The position numbers and the translations under genes are program-made. From Hymenopus coronatus (taxonomy: Eukaryota > Arthropoda > Insecta > Mantodea > Hymenopodidae), in assembly GCA_030762935.1 (NCBI GenBank), contig CM060896.1, forward strand, positions 15,117,527 to 15,181,526: a stretch of 64,000 nucleotides of DNA, read 5' to 3'. Positions 46,044 through 57,402 of this stretch are shown piece after piece. Each line of letters begins with the position of its first letter. Within the stretch, counting starts at the first letter, position 1. The notes below the pieces were generated by a model that saw only the letters and a program-made list of their open reading frames with translations, had not been told where the DNA came from and searched no databases.

Positions 46044-46595
46044 TTTCTAGCGAGATAAGTACATGGATTAACTCCAACATTTTGAAGATGTGCATCACCT
46101 TCATCTTCAGGGTAAACTGATGGCTTGAAAATGTCATACTGAAAGTGTCATGTATTTATAGTGCCTGAGTGAAGCTAGCATCAGATTGGTTTGCATGATA
46201 TATATTTTTTTTTTTGGCTCTTGAAGACACTGATATTTAATATAACTGAGACATGGGCATGGACCTCTTAGAAAACTATATATGGCAGTTATACAGCTAA
46301 TGTTTTGAACTTGAGCATGTCCTGTTGAAAACATTTTATAGCACACTTGAACATGTGCTCAAATTCAAAACATTAGCTGTATCACCGCCATATATAGTTT
46401 TCTACGAGGTTCGTGCCCATGCCTCAGTTATATTAAATATTAGTGTCTTCACGGGAAAAGGAAAAAGAATCAGATGCTAGCGTCACTCTGACACTATAAA
46501 TACATGGATCCAAACTTTCAATTCATCAGTTTATCCTGAAGACGACTATATATTCAAAACGTTGGAGTCAATCCATGTACTTACCTGGCTAGAAG
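46044..46595. mobile_element. Palindromic MITE, about 270-bp arms
   Basis: Almost the whole 550 bp is an inverted repeat. The left arm starts ttctagcgagataagtacatgg and the right arm's reverse complement starts ttctagccaggtaagtacat. Shared arm landmarks include ttcagg(g/a)taaactgatg, catgtatttatagtg, gaagacactgatatttaata and gaaaactatatatggc. The centre has tgagcatgt facing acatgtgctca around a small loop near 46320-46350. There is no coding capacity. Outer flanks show no certain target duplication. Confidence 0.9.
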
Positions 46596-46756
46596 GCCGA
46601 GAACATTTAGAAAGATCTAATTTGTTTGGCAGTTCTGCCTATTAATACAACACAAAATGCTTTCCCTCAAAAATCTGAAAATTGTATTTTCTGCCACTTA
46701 TACCACTCCCCATAAACCTATTTAATTGTTTATTGTGTAAGCTTTGGTGGCTGGTG

Positions 46757-46951
46757 TGCTAGGTCTTCCAGGAAGGAAGGCCACGTCTTGGCTGAAACTG
46801 ATGCTGACATTTTGTCTCAGTATGTGGTGCTTCCTCAGGGCTTCTCACTCCACAACAGTTTATCCTGGTCGTAAAGTGAGAAACCTCACATAATGAGGCA
46901 AAATGTCGACATCAGTTTCAGCCAAGACTCAGCCTTCCCAAAAGACCTAGA
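46757..46951. mobile_element. Short palindromic MITE, about 90-bp arms
   Basis: Left arm gctaggtcttccaggaagga...cacgtcttggctgaaactgatg; the right arm's reverse complement is tctaggtcttttgggaaggc...gagtcttggctgaaactgatg. The arms face each other around a loop that holds ctccacaacagtttatcctgg. No open frame. Confidence 0.85.
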
Positions 46952-48580
46952 TACAATTTACTCAATTGCTTTTAGCTAAATTTGTCTTTAATAGATACCT
47001 AATGAAACTGCAGTTGTAACACCCCATAACTCTAAGAATACTGAGCTATAATCAGTAACTGAACATCTTAAACTTTATGCAAAACAGAGCTGAAAAGAAA
47101 TAAGAATGAAAATAGTAACCTTAAAGTAAATAAAACAACAAATTTCATGCAGGAATGGACATAGGATATAGGATTATCATCACAGTTTCATGTTGTGTTC
47201 GGATCATCTGTATTTCACCTTTGGAGCAGTTATTACTCTAGACTACTAACATTAATTGTGTAACATATTAAATGCTAGTAGAAGGAAAGTTTGCTTCAGT
47301 TTTAAACAATATTCAATCTATTTTTTAGAAATAGTATGAATATGTAGGAACCACTATACATATTCCATTAAGAATCCATTTCCATAAGATTTTAGTTGGC
47401 TTATTTTACATAATTGGTGAAGAGAATGTTTTACCTGTATGTATGCACAAGGATTTGATGTCTGTTATGCTAGTGAGAAGATAATAATGCTACAATATTT
47501 AACGTTAGCATGTGAAGGGGAGTATCTACTGAGTGGACTCATCAAATATTGTTAAAAGTGACACACCTGACACTGTACGTACACTGAAAACAATCACCTC
47601 CTTAACTCTAGAAAGCAAGATCTTATAAGCTTTTGAGAATGTAAACTCAACAGGAAGCCTATACAGGATTACATATTATTTGGAGCAATTTTACACTTTT
47701 GCTTGTGGTCTTCCTCAATAACCTACTCATCTCCCACCTGCCACAAATCAATGTGCATCTTAACACATCTGTTTTTGCTTCTAACTAATTACTGTGAATG
47801 TAGCACACTTGTATTTTATTATAAATTTAAAGTAGCACAGATATAATAATAACAATAATAATAATAATTAATAAAAATTAATAATTAATTACAATGATGA
47901 TGATGGAGCAGGAGTATTGATTCCACTTGATAACATGTTCAAGAAATTGCCTAGCTCCCCGGGAGCATTCCTTTAATGCCTTTGTTGTTTTGGCCATTTT
48001 GCCACTTAACCATGGTTAAAATATGAGACATATTTACCGCTGTCAATACATCCACATAAATGTAGGTACTAAGAAGCGAGAAAATGTATAAAATTTGTGT
48101 CCCTCCTTCTAGGCAAAAGCATTGCTATGTTCTGTCCACAGTTGTACGTTTCTCCCACCCAAAAGAACTGATTTTGCAATAGCCCTCTGTTAATATTCTT
48201 AAGTACTATTTAACTGCACTTGTGTATATAATTAACTGAATTCATTTAAATATTGTGTATAATAATACAAATATTAACTAAATAGTTAAAGAGATTTAAT
48301 ATAAATACATTTTAAATAAAGTTCTACTCTATCCAAACTTTTGCCAAATTGCAAGCCATTAGAAACAGCAATAAGGAGAAAATGATCAAAACCTATAGTA
48401 ACAGGGATTTGCATTTAAAGTTATTATGTAGAAATAAAACTTTTGCATTCAATATGCAATGTATAAATTGTAAAATAAGTATATAAATAATAAGAGTTCC
48501 TGCACTTTCAGTTCATTATTTTGAGCGTTGTCCTAGAAATACCTCAGCTAACAAAGCAAACCAAACATTTTGGAAAAGAA
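46952..48580. other. No gene recognised in 1.6 kb
   Basis: AT-rich sequence. There is an ATAATAA-type simple stretch at 47848-47895 followed by gatgatgatgg; nothing else is recognised. Confidence 0.45.
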
Positions 48581-48584
48581 CATC

Positions 48585-49367
48585 TTTGTTTCTCAACATT
48601 GCCTCCTTTCAGCTCAATACACTTTATTCAGCAATGTTCAATAGCTTTATAGGGTGAACCACCAAGCTCCTCAAAATGGCCATCAACTGAAGACTCCACT
48701 TCTTCATTGTTAGCAAATCTTTTACTACCAAACCATTTCTTTAAGATTTGAAACAGAAAATAATCAGAGAGGGCAAAATCTGTTGAATAGGGTGCATGAG
48801 GAATCAGTTCAAACTTTAACTCATTGATTTTTGCATGGCAATAATGGATGTGTGAACCGTGCACTGTCTTGATGAATCAAAACGTTCTTTTTCTCTAAAT
48901 GCAACCAGTTTTGCACAATTTCACCAATCAAATGCTGCAACAAATTCTCATAATACTGCCATTGATTGTTTTTCCTTTTTGAAATCAAAATTATCCCATG
49001 TTCATTCCAAAAAAACTGATGCTAAGACTTTGCCTGCAGATGGAACTGTCTTTGGCCTTCTTTGGAGCATATTCTTCCTTTCAATTCACTATTTTGACTA
49101 TTTCATCTCACGTTTGAAGTCGTATTTCATCCATGGCTATGAATTGAGGCAAAAGTGAGCTTTATTGCAAGAAAATATCATACTCATTTTGTGCACAAGT
49201 TTTTTGCGTCCAATTTTCAGTCAATATGCAATGTACCAATATGGCCTCTGCCATGCATTATTTTACTGTTGTACATGAAGGAGTAGACTCCCCCAGACAA
49301 GAATCTAGCTCAGCTTTAATTTTAATTGAAAGTATTGTATCACACAATCTTCGCCAGTTAAATCCAT
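48585..49367 (-). pseudogene. mariner transposase, internally deleted
   Basis: Minus strand from ATG 49367 (MDLTGEDCVIQYFQLKLKAE). After the N-terminal helix-turn-helix piece the middle part, including the first catalytic D, is deleted or unreadable. It resumes with PKTVPSAGKVLASVFF near 49060, KGKTINGS, FIKTVHGS (where HQDxA would be expected in another frame) and LIPHAPYSTDFALSDYFLFQ, which retains the third catalytic D, then ANNEEVESSVDGHFEELGG and KCIELKGGNVEKQ at the C-terminus. No clear inverted ends. Confidence 0.83.
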
Positions 49368-49504
49368 GTTTACAAATTTTCTGAGAGCATTCACAGTTGA
49401 TGGCTGCCAAACAAATGCTAAACAATGTAGTAGCATCAAACCTAAAACTTGAGCTTTATTAGGTTTGACTTTTTAGTCTGTTTCAAACAACAACAACAAC
49501 AACT

Positions 49505-50195
49505 ATTTATATGAAAAAGAGGTAGTGTTCCATTCTGGTGAAAGCTAAAGCTTTTAATATTCTATTCCAGTGTCTGTAACAGCCTTAGATAAGAAATTAC
49601 TGTGATTGTGGGTTTGTCAAAAAATAAAGGGCTCTGCACCTTTTCATGGCTGATAGTACAAGAACATTCCTTTAGGGGAGCCAAATTCATGAACCACATA
49701 AAATCTAGGTTTTTCTAGACCCCAAATCCTGACATATTTGTGCACTCTGTGCGATGGTTGGAAAGTGGCTTCATCACTGCACATCAGTAATTACAAGAAA
49801 CCATTCAATTTACATATTCTCACAGAAAAGTTGCTTGACTTTGTTTGGTTTCAAGATAAAGTACAAAGGATAAGGATAGAACTGCAAACGTTTGATAAAA
49901 TCTTCAACACTACAATGTTGTTGAGTATCTAATTCTCTGCTAGCTTTGGTGGTGGTTTTCTATCAACCTCACACATTCCACTATTGCCTCACTTATTGAT
50001 GGACAGCAGGTGGACTTTCTCTTAGAGAAGCATCCCCTTGCTTTAAAGTGTGAACACCCCTTACAAACACTGTATTCAATGCATCTTCTCCAAATTTGCT
50101 TATAAAATTACAGATAACCGACAAGTAGACTTGACAATTTAGCCTACAAAATGGAACCTTGCCATTTTCTCTATTGCCCTAGCAATGAAAACAAT
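49505..50195 (-). pseudogene. Tc1/mariner-like transposase (DUF4817 type), broken
   Basis: Minus strand: a second helix region KASRELDTQQHCSVEDFIKR followed by LQFYPY (near 49860-49950), a degraded central part with NLDFMWFMN, then HEKVQSPLFFDKPTITVISY (near 49600-49660) and FSFHQNGTLPLFH (near 49530-49570), where the second catalytic acid D of QDGAPPH reads N. The same type of protein as in the fold-back element at 30157, but the catalytic half is present here and the N-terminal half is poor. Confidence 0.75.
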
Positions 50196-50378
50196 AACAA
50201 TGTCCATTCCATTACTCTCTTAGACAATCCCTCATCTGTCATTCTTTTAGTATGTCCTGTTAGTTGTATTTGTTAAATGAAATTAAAATTGAGTTGTACA
50301 TTCATTTCTTCTCTTATAACCATATTTATAATTTTGTTTCTCCTAAATATCCTTGCAGTGTGTCTTCAATAACCCAGT

Positions 50379-50636
50379 TGCGCTCTGTGGTATAATGGTT
50401 ACCATGCTAACTTCATATACTGAAGGTCGCGGGTTCAAAACTGGCAGAGGATGAGAGATTTTTTTGGGTGTAAAAATCCTTCCCTTGTCATAGATTTACA
50501 GCACGTAAAAGAGCTTCAAGCCTGATAGAGAGGCCTCTGAGCGAAATTAAGCGCTGTTTCACGCCCAATTTAGAGTGGGATGCTGAGAACCACAGTAGTT
50601 AAAGAGCGTCCATAAATAAAACTCCATTTACATTTT
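50379..50636 (+). mobile_element. tRNA-derived SINE, family A
   Basis: The cleanest box A of the family: tgcgctctgtggtataatgg, with box B gtcgcgggttcaaaactggc, then ttttttgggtgtaaaaatcc, gagaggcctctgagcgaaat, gtgggatgctgagaaccaca and the tail ccataaataaaactccattt. The gcttccttcggaagg block is deleted. Confidence 0.9.
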
Positions 50637-50639
50637 TAA

Positions 50640-53600
50640 TAACCCATTTCTGTTGCTATTAATTTCTTAAACCTGTCTGGTTTTAATTTCATTGGGTTCT
50701 TTAACACTTCTTTTCCAATAGGCAGTGAGTTGACCTGGAGGAACACGTAATTTTGTTTTTTTAAATACATTTTCTATAAAGAAGATCCATATAAAAACTC
50801 AAGCACACGGATGTAACTAAACACAAAAGAATCCTATATCTCAAAGGAGTATTTTAAGTCCAAAGGGCAAATAAGATGCTCTTAATCAATTCAAGAATAC
50901 CCAATAATGGAGACGAGGTGTTAAACTAAAATAAGAAAAAAAGAAGGTATTTTGATCCTTTGAAGCAAGAATGGTCAACTCTCGCATGCCTTACACTGCA
51001 TAGCATTTGGACAAATGATAGCTACAGTATAATCTTATCCTATAATCTTATAATTTTGAGTAATTTTTTTACAAAATAAAATGGTAAAATGTGTGTATCT
51101 ACATTCAATAGAATTACATCAGCAGCCATCACAGATCTACTTTAGCTGGATCCCCTCCGTCCTTTTCCACAGTTTCTCTTGAATGTACAACATACATTTT
51201 GACTGGATTTGATCCTGTTATCCTTAGTTTGATAGGTTACTTACTCCTATTGTGTCTTAGACAGCATTGTCATAAATCCGGTCACTGAGTTTTGCATTAT
51301 TTAATGGGGCCATCTGTTGGTAAATCATGCACAGGATGTCATATCATGTCCATACTGCTGAAGGGGTTAGTTAGCCCCTAAGAGTAACTTGATTGAAGGA
51401 GAAAAAGAGCAACAACAAATTTCATAAAACTAATAACTTAAGATTATAGTAATGTTATAAATGAAAAAAGAAATCATACAAGATATGAATATGAAGTGAT
51501 TTATAAAGTGAAATTTTTTCAATTATTTAAAAGGTACTGTCAGTAAATTTATTGACAGTATAATTTCATTTACTTATTTTTTCCCAGATGTATTTCAAAG
51601 ATTTTCACCTTCATCGTTTGCAGGTGTTTAAAAACAGAAATGCATGCTTTACAATATGAACACATTCTATCTGCTATAATTACCAAATGTTTGTAATAAT
51701 TTCCTTCCTTTACATTTCCTAAAAACTTTTAGCCTCCAGATTTAGCCTCAAGATACTTAGAGAGTTTTCTGTTTAGATTTCTTAAGATAATACAGTGTCT
51801 TAGAGATGATCTGAACACAACATCTATAATAAATAAATAGTTGAAAACATAACACAATGGTCATCTTTACTTGTAAAACTTGTTTTGTTCTTAATACAAG
51901 TGGACTAAATTCTGTACAAGAAATTCAGTGTGAATTTATCTGCAGGGATTTAGTCAGACCACTATAAGTACATTATGCAAAACTTAAACATTTGATTTTG
52001 TGCACAGGAATTGCAAGCTCTCTTGAAACTATTAGCTTCTCTTCATGGTAACATATTAACTAAATTACTTGTTTTATTTCCACTATAATCTTAGCTATTA
52101 GATCTTGGTGACATTCATACCAATGATCTTTGGTTTACCATGTTGTCATCTAACTTCTCAGATATGCATTTTCAGAAAAGCATCATAAGCATAAGCCAAA
52201 GATCCATGGTTTGAGTTCTGGTCCTGACATTCAATTTTTTCACAAATGTTTTCTAAATAAGTGTTCTCTAAAAACTAGCAAAATACAATCTTAGTCTGAA
52301 TTATTCTGACATGACTAATATTAATATGCTTCATGTGTTGAGCACAGTTTCAAGAGATTCAAAATGTGTTTTATGACATATGGACAGAAATTTTTCAGCA
52401 CTGGATAAACAAGAAAGCATCTAGCTAAATCCCGGAAGATAAGCCACAAATAATGATCTTAAACCCCCCTCACTAACTTAGTCTGTACAATATGCTGTGA
52501 AAAGTTATTAAATTAAGAATGTTCACCCAAATTCAACTCAAAACTAAAGTCACATTAATTACACATTGTTCTGGAATGATAAGCTTTGGAATGTGGTTCA
52601 ATCTACTTATGGACGGTCTTATTTTGATATTTGCATACTAAAAATTGCTTTCCAAATCATTACTGACACAAATGGAATGCACCTACACATTTTCATGTGG
52701 CTGAATGAATTAGCAGCAATTCAGTTTTACCATATGCAAAAAGTATAAACAATACTTTGTTTGGCATGGTTTCCAAAAAGTCCTTTAATCTATGGTTTTA
52801 TTGAAGAAGGGAGTAGGAACACTGTATTTACCTGTGAGCGTATTCACATTTTTGCACTGCATTAACACTATCAGTATCTACATATATTGGTTATTACATA
52901 TATTATAGCATTATTTGCCATAGATATGATACAGTGATATGCTCCTTAATTGAGATGCTTTTTTTTTAAATAAGGAAAAGTACAAAGAAGTTGACTCAAA
53001 AAATTAACTCAAAATGGTTAGGTATCTATCTATTTTTTTTTTTTTTTTTTTTTTTTTTAATAAATACATGTATAGTTCTTGAATTGTCTTTTTATTTAAG
53101 TGATAAAAAACTATGTCATTACAGATATTGTCTTAGTATTAGCTAAATGCGCACTTTTGAATATTTACACTGTCCAGTCTCTATGGGGAACACACTCTTG
53201 CTTTCTATGAAAGAGAATGCACACCAATATAACTTACATGTTTTCAAACAAAACTGAGATCTAGCTATTGACAGATTTTGATCTAAGCTAGGTATTGTTA
53301 AAGGAAACCCTTATTCCAAGTTGAACTTTATTGTTTTTATATACAGTGCAACAGATATTATGTTACCTACAATAGTTAATGCTTAAGAAAAATGTGGAAA
53401 CAACACACAAATAAATACAGTGATTCTCAATTCAACTGAAATGCTTCAAACCATCAAAAGGGGGGAAAAAAGAAAAGAAAAAGAAAGTCATTTCTGAAGA
53501 TAGGTTTGTAAATAAATTTACATTTTTTTCTTCACTTATTTACAACAGTTTAAAATATCTGTAGCTCTTTAAATATATTATGTGCATTTATTCAGGTTTA

Positions 53601-54424
53601 GGAATAGAAAAATATTTTTGAAATCTCTGTTTTCCTTTATCTTTCATGGAACTTGTATAAAACTTATAGTTACCTTCATTATTTTAAGGATTGTAAAAAG
53701 GGGGTAGCATATTACTTAAGAATTTATGCACCGAATTCATGTACCCTGGCTTATTATTTTCCTTCCTTTTTCTACACTCTTGGTAATGCTGCATTTCCTC
53801 TTCTTAAGAACGTCACTTGTACAAAAGACAAATTAACACACAAACAAAAATATTCGTCCTCTTCATAAAATACAGTATATATTAAATATTTCTCTATTGG
53901 TTTATACTTCACATAGCTTCTCATTAATCTCAACTTCATTTCATAAATGTTTAATATGACTGGTCGGCATTATTAAAAATAGTTACAGATTTCCACCAAT
54001 GGTATAAAAACGGGAAGGTTTTATAATGATAAGTTTGTTTAATTGTTAGAGTACACCTTGTGTGACCATCTTGAGCCAGAGATTTTAAAATACATCAGCC
54101 TTTTTTTTATTATTATTAAACCTTGTTACACTTAACTTCCCAGCAACTTTTCTTTTTATGCTTTTTCCTTTTTTATTCGAAGGTTCCTATTTTCCTTATG
54201 CTTAAGTATTTAAATCTTTAGCAAACAAATAACATTCTTTTCCTGAAGGGAGGAATGATCAGATACCAAACTTGCTCTTCTTAGACATAACAGCATTATT
54301 ATCCATTCATTGTTTCATTAGAAAATGTCTTGCTCAAATATTCTCTCACATTCATTCACCACTCCCTCACGAGTTTTTACCATAAGACACATTTGGAATG
54401 TGTTAACAACAACATATAAAGCAC
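50640..54424. other. Transposon-poor region, possible 3' UTR of the LRP2-like gene
   Basis: No transposon, repeat family or coding frame is recognised in 3.8 kb, unlike the rest of the window. It lies immediately downstream, on the minus strand, of the LRP2-like stop codon. AATAAA signals on the minus strand occur at plus-strand 54172-54177 and 54106-54111 (tttatt), and others lie further away, so the UTR length cannot be fixed. A T run lies at 53036-53058. Confidence 0.4.
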
Positions 54425-54793
54425 CTAGCACTCTGATTTGTCCTCCTCAACCAATTTCTGAGTATCCTTCCCAGTGTCGGTTGAGCTTGGATCCAACTCC
54501 CTGTGTCGGATGTGGATTTGTGGAGATGACCTCTGTATGACACTGGATGGGGCAAGAACTGCCGAAGCAGGTTCAGGATGAGGCATGATCTCAACTTCAC
54601 CGTTACCTGCAAGTACTTTTGACTTAGCTGTGTCCGATGGCACCTCATAGATACTTCCACTACCACCTCCGCTGCCCCCGTTGCCAGTAGGACCACTTCC
54701 ATCTATGTTACCCAATGCATCATACATTGGATTGCTAAAATCACGATTCTTGGCACCTATATCTCCCAAGTTGTACTCCACATTCATCGGTTC
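54425..54793 (-). CDS. LRP2: LRP2/megalin-like receptor, last coding exon (cytoplasmic tail)
   Basis: Terminal exon of a minus-strand gene for a large LDL-receptor-family endocytic receptor. The exon opens in phase 0 right after a splice acceptor ([18 protein letters not shown]) and has 122 codons to TAG 54425-54427. FSNPMYDAL is an FxNPxY internalisation signal for clathrin adaptors; a Gly/Ser-rich linker leads to IYEVP, a possible phosphotyrosine site, then a Ser/Pro-rich stretch ([16 protein letters not shown]). The C-terminus [16 protein letters not shown] resembles the last residues of vertebrate LRP2 (KDTxxLVxEDS), which argues for LRP2 over LRP1. The upstream exons (ligand repeats, propellers, membrane segment) are not in the window. 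The reading frame is intact. Confidence 0.85.
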   Translation of the reverse strand, partial: EPMNVEYNLGDIGAKNRDFSNPMYDALGNIDGSGPTGNGGSGGGSGSIYEVPSDTAKSKVLAGNGEVEIMPHPEPASAVLAPSSVIQRSSPQIHIRHRELDPSSTDTGKDTQKLVEEDKSEC

Positions 54794-54812
54794 CTGTATC
54801 AAAATAAGCACA
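54794..54812 (-). promoter_or_regulatory. Splice acceptor of the LRP2-like last exon
   Basis: On the minus strand tgcttattttgatacag precedes GAACCG, a T-rich tract and AG at 54794-54795. The reading frame upstream of it has no further receptor-like sequence, and the coding similarity starts at the exon side. Confidence 0.75.
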
Positions 54813-56337
54813 TTTTTCAATTAAACTGCATGGAAAGTTTCACACATTGAAGCTATTAATTCTTTTAGTGATGGCCTGAATAGTAAAATGCTGTCTGAAG
54901 AAGGTACTTTTAGAGCAGAATGCAGAGTTTTAAATTATTAGTAATAAAGTGAGTACCAAATGACATAAGAGAGCGAAACTTTTTTTTTTTTTTTTATTTT
55001 TAGTAAACTTTTGTTTATTCAAATTTGAAAATAAAATTAAAAATCCCAAAATAATCAATTATTAGGCTCTCAAATCCTTACTACACAGAAATTTCAGGCT
55101 AATTAAATTAAAGTACATATATTTCTTTACTAGAACAGCATCTTGTTTTGGTCTGCTGTTTTATTTTTTAAAATACAGAAAATGAATTCACGTAACATGA
55201 AAACTGGAAGGAAAAAAAAACAACAACAAAAACACATACACACATAAGATACCACTATTAATGAAAACGACATAAAGCAATAGGATCCAAATGTAACGTA
55301 GATTACTGTACAATACAGCACGTGTCATTGTGTAGATGAATGGTTAATTCACTTGTATTCGTCATCTGTTTACACCTCTGTAAATTCATTTTGATAAGTA
55401 CACTGATTATTTGCATGCGTATGAGGTCATTGTTATCAGATGCATTTTCATGCTAAAGCTAGAATATATATCGTCCTCTCTTGCGCCGATGTCAGAAACT
55501 CTTTCATCAAGGACTGAAAATTCAAAAATCACTTGCTTTCTTCTACTACATCGTGATCAGCAACTGTTATTTCCTCCTCAGTTCGTAGCCTTTGGCCAGA
55601 CGATGCCATGTTTCAACCAACATACACAAACACTGGCAAAAGAAATTAAATTTGGAGCTAATTTAGCACTTTGGAGGGAAGATAAGTCCTGAAATGCTCC
55701 TATGGCTATGATGAAGAAAATACACAGGCTTTCCCGCTGGAAAAAGTTAAGACATATGAAAACGGCATCATGATTAGATCATAATTGCCACTAAAGGGGT
55801 TAAGCTTCGCTATATTACTACTGAGTGGCTGCGGAAAGACTTTTGTTACTCACAGGGAGGAGACCCTTTAATTTCTTTAATAATTAACTGAAGGTTTAAA
55901 GGAACCGACCTGGACAAAAGCCTAATGTCCGATCCCTCACCTTCACGTGGTGCAGCTGTTAGTAATCACATATTATTTTGTTATAATAGAAAGCAGAGCC
56001 TTTAATTGCTTCTATAACTTGAAGACTTAAGGAAACTGAGCTAAACAAAATTATGTGATGAACTAAAGGGAAGGGCTGCTCTGGTCAGCTTGGAGAGTTA
56101 TGGACCTGGACTGATATTTCTTCCTTTCCACATATCAGATTCCTTCTTTTACCTTTCCTATCCAGTCTTGTTTGACTCAACTCTTGCTTTCTTCAACCCC
56201 GATGGTATTAGAGTATTTGAGGCCTAGGGGATCATTTCATTTTCTTTCCTGTCCATACCTTTCTTTACTTAGGTGATGTAACTGCCATTTATGGGGCCTA
56301 ATTTTAAATGGTTACAAAACAATTAAAAACATTCCGG
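54813..56337. other. Intron sequence, no other feature recognised
   Basis: Probably part of the last intron of the LRP2-like gene. It contains a T run at 54980-54998 and no recognised transposon coding. A minus-strand frame near 55570-55610 begins MASSGQRLRTEEEITVAD, which has no certain relative. Confidence 0.45.
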
Positions 56338-56592
56338 CCTGCCTGGGTAGTGTGGTGGTAACTTGTCTGCTTCACATTCAACAGATTGTGAGTTCGAATC
56401 TCACTTAGGTTGAGTTACCCGAATAAAGTTTTTTTTCTGGGTTTTCCCTTATCCTGAGAAGACTAATGTCAAGTAACTTTAAACTCCATGGACCCCGAGA
56501 TCATTTGAGCATCATTTCACCAATTTCATTCATCGTCCGAAATGACCAATCAGGTTAAAGGACATTAAAATTAAAAAAAAAGAAAAAAAAAA
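56338..56592 (+). mobile_element. tRNA-derived SINE, family C, plus
   Basis: Head cctgcctgggtagtgtggtg followed by gtaacttgtctgcttcacattc (box A and anticodon-arm equivalent, Val-like) and gtgagttcgaatctcac (box B with a perfect stem). The body and tail blocks are shared with 32585-32838, ending in an A-rich tail at 56570-56592 that abuts LINE sequence. Confidence 0.9.
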
Positions 56593-57035
56593 CAGATTTG
56601 GGAAAATTTATGTAATAACATGACCAGTATCACTATACTACCAAGAAAATCCTCTGTAGCAACTTTTAGACTCCTAACAGGCCATGACTGTCTCAATGAA
56701 CATTTATGCAAGACTGGTATAGTGAGACCTCCTCTGTGTCCTTTCTGTACACTTAAAGAAGATATGGATGGAAACCATCTACTGCGCTGCCCAACCTTTA
56801 GTCAACATGATAATATAACATCAAAATACTAGAATGCAAGAGAGCGAATGGCTTCTCTGCCAACTGTTCAACATTAGATACCAACCAACCATATTACTAC
56901 TGAGTTTTAATAACACTATACTTGATCCATTTATGTTATATGTTTCTCAGGTGTTGACCAAATCACCAGCTTGCTGAATCCAAAGTTAATCAGGTGAGGT
57001 TCTCTGGTGCTGGTTTTAGGAAATATAAATAAATA
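56593..57035 (+). pseudogene. LINE ORF2 C-terminus fragment
   Basis: SVATFRLLTGHDCLNEHLCK, GIVRPPLCPFCTLKEDM and GNHLLRCP form the post-RNase H region with its C-x2-C...H-x4-C finger, as in several arthropod non-LTR retrotransposons. After the stop at 56830 the frame continues as NARERMASLP. The 3' end near 57030 reads ggaaatataaataaataac, a plausible LINE tail. A different element from the one at 37979-42800. Confidence 0.8.
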
Positions 57036-57039
57036 ACAT

Positions 57040-57402
57040 ACAACCAAATGAGAAACCTAGAATGTATTAAATAAACTGCTCAAATTGAAACAAGAGCTAC
57101 AGTGATAAAGCAAGAAATTTAGATACAAGATTGAAGGAAGAAAAGTCAAGAATATACCAGTTCAGCTGCAACAACCATGAGAAAATCTACATTGGAAAAA
57201 GTAAAAGAAATATAAAATGAAGAGCAAAAGAACACTGCAGAAACATAAAAAGAAAGCAAAGAAGACAAATCAGTAGTAACTCAGCATTTTTGGCAGGACC
57301 AATGCCCATATAGCAATTTAAAAGAATAAAAATATTGCAAGAAAAACAGATCCAACTTTTTGGGAGAAGATTTACATCTGAAAGAAAACAAACATATTTT
57401 AT
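57040..57402 (+). pseudogene. Penelope-like element, GIY-YIG endonuclease fragment (candidate)
   Basis: IYQFSCNNHEKIYIGKSKRN followed by IK-stop-RAKEHCRNIKRK fits the GIY-YIG pattern at the end of Penelope-like elements (Y, about 10 residues, YIG, then an Arg/Glu-His helix), then SNSAFLAGPMP and FKRIKILQEKQIQLF. It is cut by the R870 copy that begins at 57403. The 100 bases before the motif (57043-57145) recur at 58545-58645. Confidence 0.55.

Noticed and set aside
54403..54702. 99-codon overlapping frame on the minus strand
   Set aside because: Shadow of the LRP2-like exon in another frame.
56338..56410. Possible tRNA-Val gene
   Set aside because: Same reason: it continues into a body shared with 32585-32838 and an A-rich tail.
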